NCBI RefSeq assembly: GCF_000479335.1
Contig: NC_022584.1
Span: forward strand, 1 to 64,000
Origin: Streptococcus ilei
Lineage (GTDB): Bacteria > Bacillota > Bacilli > Lactobacillales > Streptococcaceae
Direction: 5' to 3'
Length of the DNA stretch: 64,000 nt
Made by a program: the position numbers and the translations under genes. The notes under the pieces are model-generated. The model did not search any database. It had not been told where the DNA came from and saw only the letters and a list, made by a program, of their open reading frames with translations. Shown piece by piece: positions 57,366-64,000 of this stretch; position 1 is the stretch's first letter, and each line of letters opens with the position of its first letter.

Positions 57366-58679
57366 ATGCGTAAAGGTATTAAGTTATCTGTAGTTGCAGC
57401 ACTATCATTAGGATTGCTTGCAGGATGTGGTGGGGGATCAAAATCCAAAACTGCAAGTTCTTCGGACGAAATAAAAGTCTGGGTTCAATTCTCAGATGAA
57501 ACAGCTGAGGGAAAAGCTTGGCAACAAGTTGTTGATAATTTCAACAAGTCAAAGAAAACCAAATACAAGGTTGTGACAGAGTATATTCCACGTAGTGGTA
57601 GCGGTGGAGGATATGAAGATAAGGTAAACGCTGCTATTACGACAAATAGTTTACCAGATGTTATTACGCTAGATGGTCCAAATACTGCTGCCTATGCAAA
57701 ATCAAAAGTGATTGCTCCCTTGGATGATTATCTAAAGGACAATGACATGGATGATGTACTGGACAGTATTAAGCAACAGGGAACTTATGATGGTAAATTC
57801 TATGCGTTTGGTTTTTCTGAATCAAATGTAGGTGTTTACTATAACAAAAAGATGTTTAAGGAAGCAGGAATTGATGAAGCGAGTTTGCCAACCCTTGAAA
57901 AACCATGGACATGGTCTGAGTTTAATGCTATTGCTAAAAAATTAAAAGATCATTTTAATAAACCAGCAATAGATTTCCGTTTGAATTCAAATGATGAGAT
58001 GTTACCATATGCTTATATGCCACTTATTTGGTCAAATGGTGGGTCTGTAGTAAATTCTAAAGGGACAAAAGCTGAAGGTTACTTCAACAGTAAGGAAAGT
58101 GTTGAAGCTGTTCAATTTATTCAAAATCTAGTAAAAGAGGATTACACTACAGTTAGTCCTGTTGAAAAAGGATTTGAAACAGGTGAGTATCCGATGGTTC
58201 TAAGCGGGTCTTGGACGATTGGGGATCTACAAACAAATTACAAAGATATTGATTTTGGTATTCTTCCTTATCCAGTTTCAGATAAAACGAAGAAATTGGT
58301 CTCACCTTCAGGTAGTTGGCAATTAGCTGTTACGACAAAATCTGATAAAAAAGAAGCTGCTGCTGAATTTGTTAAGTTTGCAACAAATACAGAATCTAGT
58401 GAAATTATAAGCTTGGGGAACAGTGTTCTTCCAATCAGAAAATCAACAATTAAAAATATTAAGGATAAAGTATCTGAACCATTGCGCTTCTTGATGGAAC
58501 AAAATGCTGCATCAGCTCATCCTCGTCCAGTTGTAGTAGCTTATCCACAAGTTTCACGCGCTTTCCAACAAGCGATGCAAGATATCAGCTATTATAAAGA
58601 TAATCCAGATGTACAAAAAGTATTAGATGCTCGTACGAAAGAAATGCAAACAGCAATCGACCAATCTTTAAATAAATAG
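57366..58679 (+). CDS. Sugar ABC transporter substrate-binding lipoprotein
   Basis: I start at MRKGIKLSVVAALSLG (57366), six bases after AAGGAGG; an in-frame ATG at 57339 lies inside the operator. The signal peptide ends in a lipobox (LLAGC). The 437-residue chain is a family 1 binding protein (EIKVWVQFSDETAEGKAW, then ALPDV-like SLPDVITLDGPN). It captures sugar outside the cell for the two permeases. Sucrose or a fructo-oligosaccharide is inferred from the GH32 enzyme downstream. Confidence 0.92.
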   Translation: MRKGIKLSVVAALSLGLLAGCGGGSKSKTASSSDEIKVWVQFSDETAEGKAWQQVVDNFNKSKKTKYKVVTEYIPRSGSGGGYEDKVNAAITTNSLPDVITLDGPNTAAYAKSKVIAPLDDYLKDNDMDDVLDSIKQQGTYDGKFYAFGFSESNVGVYYNKKMFKEAGIDEASLPTLEKPWTWSEFNAIAKKLKDHFNKPAIDFRLNSNDEMLPYAYMPLIWSNGGSVVNSKGTKAEGYFNSKESVEAVQFIQNLVKEDYTTVSPVEKGFETGEYPMVLSGSWTIGDLQTNYKDIDFGILPYPVSDKTKKLVSPSGSWQLAVTTKSDKKEAAAEFVKFATNTESSEIISLGNSVLPIRKSTIKNIKDKVSEPLRFLMEQNAASAHPRPVVVAYPQVSRAFQQAMQDISYYKDNPDVQKVLDARTKEMQTAIDQSLNK

Positions 58680-58690
58680 TTGATATTCAA

Positions 58691-58738
58691 AAGGTGGAAG
58701 GAAAGTTATGAAATGTACCTTCCACCTTATTTTATTTA
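58691..58738 (+). terminator. Attenuator hairpin between binding protein and permease
   Basis: AAGGTGGAAGG pairs perfectly with CCTTCCACCTT around a 16-base loop, followed by ATTTTATTT. It probably ends part of the transcript or protects its 3' end, giving more binding protein than permease. Confidence 0.75.
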
Positions 58739-58763
58739 ATGATTTCATCTTAGGAGACGAACA

Positions 58764-59666
58764 ATGAGCGAAACAAAGAAAGTCGAAACAAAAAAGAAAG
58801 AACGTCTTAAAGAAAATATTATGGGCTATAGCTTTTTAGCTCCAGCCTTAGTATTACTTTTTATTTTTTTAGTGATACCTGTTGGTATGGTCATCTATTA
58901 TGCCTTTACAGATTATTACCTATTGACCCCAGAGGACAGAAAATTTGTAGGGCTACAAAATTTTATGCGCTTAGCACAAGATCCAATCTTTATAAAAAGT
59001 TTCTTGAATACCTTGAAATTTGTAGTTTGGATTATTCCAGTGCAACTTGGAGCGGCTCTCGGTATGGCCTTAATTGTTAATAAGAAACGTAAAGGAAATA
59101 TGTTCTTTAAGGTAGCATTTTTTGCTCCTGTTGTGATGTCTCTTGTCGTTATATCTATCCTCTGGTTATACTTGTTAAATCCAAATAATGGTTTGCTCAA
59201 TGCTCTACTGAATAAAATTGGTATTTCTTCACAACCATTTTTGACAAGTCCAAAACAGGCCATGTATGCCATTGTATTTGTTTCTGCATGGCAAGGTGCA
59301 GGGTATCAAATGTTGTTATTCCTTGGAGGAATGCAAAATATTCCACAAGATATTTATGAGGCGGCAGAGTTGGATGGATTTTCAAAATGGGCTCAATTTA
59401 GATATATCACAATGCCTTTATTAAAACCAACGGCCTTGTTTGTCCTATTGACAACGTTGATTTCAGCCTTTAAATTGATTGTGCAGCCAATGGTCATGAC
59501 TCAAGGTGGACCTCTGAACTCGACAATCACTATGGTATATTATATTTACCAACAAGGTTTCACAGACCGTCTCGTTGGTTATTCAAGTTCTATTGCCCTA
59601 GTATTTACAACATTGATTGGTATGATTAGTCTTGTACAACGGCGAGTTTTGAAGGAGGACGATTAG
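58764..59666 (+). CDS. Sugar ABC transporter permease 1
   Basis: A MalF/MsmF-type inner-membrane permease of 300 residues with six hydrophobic helices. The EAA loop that contacts the ATPase is YEAAELDGFSKWAQFRYITMP. AGGAGACG precedes the ATG. The second permease begins one base after its stop. No ATPase gene follows, so a shared MsmK-type ATPase encoded elsewhere is needed. Confidence 0.92.
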   Translation: MSETKKVETKKKERLKENIMGYSFLAPALVLLFIFLVIPVGMVIYYAFTDYYLLTPEDRKFVGLQNFMRLAQDPIFIKSFLNTLKFVVWIIPVQLGAALGMALIVNKKRKGNMFFKVAFFAPVVMSLVVISILWLYLLNPNNGLLNALLNKIGISSQPFLTSPKQAMYAIVFVSAWQGAGYQMLLFLGGMQNIPQDIYEAAELDGFSKWAQFRYITMPLLKPTALFVLLTTLISAFKLIVQPMVMTQGGPLNSTITMVYYIYQQGFTDRLVGYSSSIALVFTTLIGMISLVQRRVLKEDD

Positions 59667-59667
59667 G

Positions 59668-60513
59668 ATGAAACGTTTAAAACCGACTACTATTTTAGAA
59701 TATATTTTATTAATTCTATTAGCAGGCCTCTTTCTATTTCCTATGATCTGGATGGTGGTTTCAGCTATGAAACCAGAAGCAGATGTGTACAAGAATTTAA
59801 CAAGTTGGAAAGCATTCTTACCTAGTTTAAATCCAGCTGATTGGTTTAAACCATACCAAGAAGTTCTTTCGCGTTTTAGTATTCTAACATACCTGGGGAA
59901 CAGTATTTTTTATGCAGGAACATTTGCACTTGGTTCTATTATTGTTAATGCCTTAGCGGGATTTGCATTTGCAAAAATTAATTTTACAGGTAAAAAAATT
60001 CTGTTTGGATTTTTATTAGCCTTGTTAATTATTCCGATTGAAACAGTTTTGATTCCTCAATTTACAATTATTAATTCACTTGGCTTAGTCAATAATCGTT
60101 TAGCGGTTATTATCCCTGGATTAGCTAGTGTCTTTAATATCTATCTTTTCCGAAACTTCTTTATTGCCATTCCAGAAGAAATTATCGAATCTGCAAAAAT
60201 AGATGGTGCAAGTATCTTGCGGATCTTTTTCAAGATTATGTTGCCTATGTCGAAACCAGCAGTTGCCACAGTCGGTGTTCTTTCCTTTATTTCTAGTTGG
60301 AATGATTATATCTGGCCATTGATGGTGTTAACCGATTCTTCAAAATTTTCAATGCAGGTTGCGATTACAACCATTAATACAACTCAACCAGTTTATATTA
60401 ATCAAGTGATGGCTGTTTTGACAATTTCTACAATTCCACTTATTCTAGTATATATCGTAGCACAAAAATATATTATTCAAGGTTTAGGTGGGTCTGGAAC
60501 AGGTATTAAGTAG
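59668..60513 (+). CDS. Sugar ABC transporter permease 2
   Basis: A MalG/MsmG-type permease of 281 residues. Six hydrophobic helices; the EAA loop is ESAKIDGASILRIFFKIMLP. The C-terminal GLGGSGTGIK tail is typical of this family. GGAGG lies upstream. It forms the membrane pore with permease 1. The GH32 gene starts nine bases later. Confidence 0.92.
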   Translation: MKRLKPTTILEYILLILLAGLFLFPMIWMVVSAMKPEADVYKNLTSWKAFLPSLNPADWFKPYQEVLSRFSILTYLGNSIFYAGTFALGSIIVNALAGFAFAKINFTGKKILFGFLLALLIIPIETVLIPQFTIINSLGLVNNRLAVIIPGLASVFNIYLFRNFFIAIPEEIIESAKIDGASILRIFFKIMLPMSKPAVATVGVLSFISSWNDYIWPLMVLTDSSKFSMQVAITTINTTQPVYINQVMAVLTISTIPLILVYIVAQKYIIQGLGGSGTGIK

Positions 60514-60522
60514 GTGATAAGT

Positions 60523-61977
60523 ATGAGGGAAACTATTCGAAAAGCGAATCAGTATATCGATGAAAACAGGGAGAAGGTTGACCAGCAATATAGAGGATCC
60601 TTTCACTTACTACCTCCAATTGGCTGGATGAACGATCCTAATGGCTTTGTTTATTTCCGTGGGGAATACCATTTGTTTTACCAATTCTATCCCTATGATA
60701 GTGTTTGGGGACCTATGCATTGGGGGCATGCTAAGTCAAAAGATCTCCTCCATTGGGAAGAATTACCAGTAGCTTTAGCACCAAGTGAAAACTATGATAA
60801 GGATGGTTGTTTCTCAGGAAGTGCTATTGTGAAAGATGACAAGCTCTATTTGCTTTATACTGGTCATATAGATGATGAGGAGAAGCGAGAAGAGACCCAG
60901 TGTCTTGCAGTTTCAACGGATGGAGTTACTTTCGCAAAATTGCCAGCCAACCCAGTGATCCATGTGCAGCATATTGAGGGTATCGCAGATATTGCTGATT
61001 TTCGTGATCCCAAAGTCTTTGAATACCAAGGAATCTATTATACTGTAGTTGCTTCCAAAACAGTAGATGATCGAGGGCAAATTCTCTTGTTTGCGTCAAG
61101 TAATCTAGAGGACTGGAGCTTTAAATCAGTCTTACTGGAAGGTGAAAAAGGGCAAGGTATCATGTGGGAATGTCCGGATTTCTTTCCCTTAGATGGTAAA
61201 TGGGTCTTGATTCTGTCTCCCATTGAAATGGAAAGACAGCAAGAAAAATACTGGAATTTAAATTCGACTGTTGCCTTTATCGGTGACATGAATTGGGAAA
61301 CGGGTCAGTTTTTTGTCGATACATATGATGAAATTGATGGTGGCTTGGATTTCTATGCTCCTCAAACTTGTCAAGGACCAAATGGCGAACGATACATGGT
61401 TGCTTGGATGCAAATGTGGCAACGTTCCATCCCTAGTCATGACTTAGGTCATGGTTGGGCAGGAAGCATGACGATTCCTAGAAAATTAGGCTTGAAAGAC
61501 GGAAGATTGGTTCAGGAGCTACCTGAGTCTGTGAAAAATCACTTTCTTGTAGAGAATGCACCAGAAACCATTGTTAAGGGCAATCAGATCATTATCCCGG
61601 CTAGAGGGAAACAAACCTTATTTGAGATAGATTCCAAATCAGGTCGCTCCTTTATCCTAAAATATGGGGATGAATCCGATGTTGATAGTGCCTTGCAATT
61701 GATTTACGATGCCTCCAATAAACGCTTTAGCTTGAGTCGAGACCAATTTGGACATCTCATTTCTGGAAAAGAAAGCCCAGAATTTCAATCAAGATGGATT
61801 CAGTTGAATGGTGAAAAGGATTATCATTTCTCGATTCTTCGAGATACCAACTCAATTGAAGTATTCGTGGATGGTAAAACTCTATCAATGACCTTTTATG
61901 AAACGACTGAGAACCCTGTTTATACCTTCAAAGCAGATGAAGGGGTCGATTTAGTTGTAAAAGCCTATCAAAAATAG
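60523..61977 (+). CDS. GH32 beta-fructosidase (sucrose / FOS hydrolase)
   Basis: Cytoplasmic glycoside hydrolase family 32. The nucleophile Asp is in WMNDPNG, the transition-state Asp in FRDPKVF and the acid/base Glu in ECPDFF. A C-terminal beta-sandwich follows. There is no signal peptide, so it cleaves imported sugar. I use ATG 60523 (AGGTGA five bases upstream; 484 residues), not the GTG at 60514. Because ABC import brings in unphosphorylated sugar, it may act on sucrose or kestose-like sugars instead of sucrose-6-phosphate. Confidence 0.93.
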   Translation: MRETIRKANQYIDENREKVDQQYRGSFHLLPPIGWMNDPNGFVYFRGEYHLFYQFYPYDSVWGPMHWGHAKSKDLLHWEELPVALAPSENYDKDGCFSGSAIVKDDKLYLLYTGHIDDEEKREETQCLAVSTDGVTFAKLPANPVIHVQHIEGIADIADFRDPKVFEYQGIYYTVVASKTVDDRGQILLFASSNLEDWSFKSVLLEGEKGQGIMWECPDFFPLDGKWVLILSPIEMERQQEKYWNLNSTVAFIGDMNWETGQFFVDTYDEIDGGLDFYAPQTCQGPNGERYMVAWMQMWQRSIPSHDLGHGWAGSMTIPRKLGLKDGRLVQELPESVKNHFLVENAPETIVKGNQIIIPARGKQTLFEIDSKSGRSFILKYGDESDVDSALQLIYDASNKRFSLSRDQFGHLISGKESPEFQSRWIQLNGEKDYHFSILRDTNSIEVFVDGKTLSMTFYETTENPVYTFKADEGVDLVVKAYQK

Positions 61978-61998
61978 GTATATAAAAATCTCCTAAAG

Positions 61999-62027
61999 AA
62001 GACAAGTCCTGAGACTTGTCTTTTTGT
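61999..62027 (+). terminator. Terminator of the sugar operon
   Basis: AAGACAAGTC and GACTTGTCTT around CTGA, then five T. Confidence 0.85.
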
Positions 62028-62044
62028 TGTATCCTAAATAGGTT

Positions 62045-62245
62045 TTGAGTTTCATCGAAGAAAATTTAGGAATTGGCCTCATGACCGTTCTGACTCTTTT
62101 TCCAGAATATCCAAATCTTGTCAAAATTCCCCTGGTTGAAGAGGAAAAAACAGTCTTCTATATTAGTTATGCCTATCCAAATGAAGGGGAGCCCCAAGCA
62201 CTTCTTAGCTCCTTTATTGAACGATTAGAGAAGTGTGACAAATAG
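62045..62245 (+). pseudogene. LysR-type regulator, C-terminal fragment
   Basis: The 66 residues (GIGLMTVLTLFPEYPNLVKI, then the C-terminal strand) match the end of a LysR effector domain. There is no helix-turn-helix, no ribosome site and only a TTG to start with. The rest of the gene is missing upstream, replaced by the sugar operon's terminator. Confidence 0.65.
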
Positions 62246-62353
62246 GGAAGCTGGTTTAAAATAGACTAGTAGAAAATGACTTGAATAAAATGAGGATTGT
62301 AGAGAAAGGAAATTCATGATTTCGTTTGTCTACCAGCCTTTTTTGGTGTTTTT

Positions 62354-62362
62354 TGGTATAAT
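62354..62362 (+). promoter_or_regulatory. Extended -10 promoter of xseA
   Basis: TGGTATAAT ends about 35 bases before the xseA ATG. Confidence 0.55.
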
Positions 62363-62396
62363 TAAACTTGATCATATTCTGCAGAAAGGAGTTCCT

Positions 62397-63737
62397 ATGT
62401 CCAACTATTTATCGGTATCCAGTCTGACCAAATACCTCAAGTTGAAATTTGATAAGGACCCCTATCTGGAGCGGGTCTATTTGACGGGTCAGGTTTCGAA
62501 TTTTCGGAAGCGTCCCAATCACCAGTATTTCTCTCTAAAGGATGAAAAGGCTGTGATTCAGGCGACTGTCTGGGCTGGAATTTATAAGAGTTTTGGTTTT
62601 GAGCTAGAAGAAGGCATGAAGATCAATGTTATTGGTCGGATCCAACTTTATGAGCCAAGTGGTAGTTATTCCATTGTCATCGAAAAGGCGGAGCCAGATG
62701 GTGTGGGCGCTTTAGCTATTCAGTTTGAGCAGTTGAAAAAGAAACTCCAGGAAGAAGGTCTTTTTCAAGAGAAGTTCAAACAGGCCATTCCCCAGTTCTC
62801 CAATAAAATTGGGGTTATTACCAGTCAGAGTGGAGCTGTTATTCGCGATATTATTACGACTGTCACTCGGCGTTTTCCTGGCGTGGAGATTCTCCTTTTT
62901 CCAACCAAGGTACAAGGAGAGGGGGCAGCTCAAGAAATTGTCGCCAATATCCAGAAGGCTAATGCTCGGACGGACCTAGATGTCTTGATCATCGGTCGTG
63001 GTGGTGGGTCCATCGAGGACCTATGGGCCTTTAATGAAGAGCCAGTTGTGCGTGCTATTTTTGAGTCTAGAATTCCCATTATTTCCAGTGTGGGACATGA
63101 GACAGACACCACTCTGGCAGACTTTGTAGCAGATCGGCGGGCAGCCACTCCTACAGCTGCGGCTGAGCTAGCGACGCCTGTGACCAAGTTGGACCTACTC
63201 AATCATTTGCAGAAGCAGGAAGGGCGGATGGCAACCGCTATGCGCAACCGCCTAGTATATAATCGGGAGCGACTGCAAAAACTAAGCCAATCGGTCATCT
63301 TCCGTCAACCAGAGCGGCTGTATGATTCTTATCTGCAAAAAATAGATCAGATTCAGTTGCGAATGAAACAGGCTGTGTCAGAGTCAGTTACCAGAAATAG
63401 CCACCAGTTACAAGAACTCTGCCATCGATTGGCTTCTCAAGCGCCCCAGCATCAACTTGAGCGCTATCGAGACCAGATTCTCCAAATGGAGCGATTGATG
63501 ACCTTGAAAATCAAGGAGCTCTACCAGACAAAAGCAGCAGATGCCAAGCGCCTATCAGAAGCTCTCTTGATGTTGGATACCAGTCGTATCGTGGCTAGAG
63601 GCTACGCCTTGGTGCAGGCTGGAGATCATGTTCTGGATAGTGTAGATACAATCAAAGAAAAGGATGCCTTGACGCTAGTCATGCGGGATGGGCAAGTAGA
63701 AGTAGAGGTAAAGCATGTCGAAAGAAAAGAAATTTGA
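62397..63737 (+). CDS. xseA: Exodeoxyribonuclease VII large subunit
   Basis: Degrades single-stranded DNA in mismatch and other repair. I start at [15 protein letters not shown] (62397), with AAAGGAG upstream, giving 446 residues; the longer frame runs across the promoter. An N-terminal OB fold ([20 protein letters not shown]) is followed by the catalytic core ([45 protein letters not shown]). It overlaps xseB by 23 bases. Confidence 0.96.
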   Translation: MSNYLSVSSLTKYLKLKFDKDPYLERVYLTGQVSNFRKRPNHQYFSLKDEKAVIQATVWAGIYKSFGFELEEGMKINVIGRIQLYEPSGSYSIVIEKAEPDGVGALAIQFEQLKKKLQEEGLFQEKFKQAIPQFSNKIGVITSQSGAVIRDIITTVTRRFPGVEILLFPTKVQGEGAAQEIVANIQKANARTDLDVLIIGRGGGSIEDLWAFNEEPVVRAIFESRIPIISSVGHETDTTLADFVADRRAATPTAAAELATPVTKLDLLNHLQKQEGRMATAMRNRLVYNRERLQKLSQSVIFRQPERLYDSYLQKIDQIQLRMKQAVSESVTRNSHQLQELCHRLASQAPQHQLERYRDQILQMERLMTLKIKELYQTKAADAKRLSEALLMLDTSRIVARGYALVQAGDHVLDSVDTIKEKDALTLVMRDGQVEVEVKHVERKEI

Positions 63738-63927
63738 AGAAAATTTAGCTGATTTGGAAGCTATTGTCCAAAAATTGGAAAGTGGGCAAGTGCCCCTTGA
63801 AGAGGCCATCTCAGAGTTTCAGAAAGGAATGAAGCTATCAAAAAACTTGCAAGAAACGCTTGATCAGGCTGAAAAGACCTTGGTCAAGGTTATGCAAGCA
63901 GATGGCTCAGAAACGGAACTGGTATGA
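63715..63927 (+). CDS. xseB: Exodeoxyribonuclease VII small subunit
   Basis: A 70-residue helical subunit that multimerises on XseA ([20 protein letters not shown], then [19 protein letters not shown]). Standard length. It is coupled to xseA and overlaps the next gene by four bases. Confidence 0.95.
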   Translation: MSKEKKFEENLADLEAIVQKLESGQVPLEEAISEFQKGMKLSKNLQETLDQAEKTLVKVMQADGSETELV

Positions 63928-64000
63928 TTTTAGAAGAAAAACTGCAAGGGGTTGAAAGAGCGATTGAAGGTTTCTACGAGACCAAACAAATCGCTCCCCG
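63924..64000 (+). CDS. ispA: Polyprenyl synthetase IspA, 5' end only
   Basis: The ATG at 63924 overlaps the xseB stop (ATGA). The 25 visible codons ([19 protein letters not shown]...) and the xseA-xseB-ispA order fit farnesyl diphosphate synthase. The gene is cut by the window edge, so no catalytic motif can be seen. Confidence 0.7.
   Translation, partial: MILEEKLQGVERAIEGFYETKQIAP

Noticed and set aside
62316..62396. Longer start for xseA
   Set aside because: The extension runs over the TATAAT promoter; the conserved start with AAAGGAG is at 62397.

Overview
The window comes from a viridans-type Streptococcus, probably of the mitis/sanguinis/parasanguinis kind; I cannot name the species. 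The case for this is the dcw order (murD-murG-divIB-ftsA-ftsZ-yggS-sepF-yggT-ylmH-divIVA-ileS), streptococcal small families (DUF960, DUF1912, DUF3165, DUF1827, DUF5960), a Clp/CtsR heat-shock gene, T-box control of tRNA synthetase and amino-acid genes, and a ccdA-thioredoxin-msrAB-two-component locus like that of S. pneumoniae. Almost everything is chromosomal core. I see no prophage, insertion sequence or CRISPR array.

Layout. 1-1070 is the end of an rRNA operon (3' tip of 5S) followed by ten tRNA genes. 1100-7350 holds housekeeping and small genes: a DUF402 phosphatase, recX, rlmD, a cytidine-deaminase-like enzyme, a DUF1858/hemerythrin-PAS pair and an HhH protein. 7350-12350 is a T-box leader, a flavin-reductase/acetyltransferase fusion, an AT-rich membrane gene and valS. 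12400-16100 is accessory: an HKD-nuclease/SF2-helicase and a Nudix gene whose 3' part was copied by an exact 385-bp tandem duplication. 16260-19050 is a minus-strand SOS-type operon (S24 repressor, Y-family polymerase, YolD-like protein, DUF5960) with a palindromic operator. 19190-21310 is rsmD-coaD-sepM. 21620-26930 is an extracytoplasmic methionine-repair cluster (ccdA, a very Met-rich lipoprotein, a thioredoxin lipoprotein, membrane-anchored msrAB) next to a two-component system.

27130-36630 carries yutD-rlmN-vanZ, an orphan trpB behind a Trp T-box, a prepilin peptidase with a competence-type promoter, a PerR-type dps gene, small genes, rsuA and typA. 36800-49500 is the division cluster ending in T-box-ileS. 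49700-56210 holds small enzymes, clpE, ykuJ, folD and the NAD(P)HX dehydratase. 56190-61980 is a LacI-controlled sugar locus (binding protein, two permeases, GH32 fructosidase) with no ATPase gene of its own. The window ends in xseA-xseB-ispA (ispA cut by the edge).

Five copies of one 175-bp structured element (four plus, one minus orientation) lie at gene ends between 21.3 and 54.2 kb. The most interesting items are the Met-rich lipoprotein inside the Msr cluster, the 175-bp repeat family, the AT-rich gene lodged inside the T-box/valS unit, the tandem duplication at the helicase/Nudix junction, the Trp-T-box orphan trpB, and several genes whose -10 box lies so close to the start codon that their mRNAs should be leaderless.
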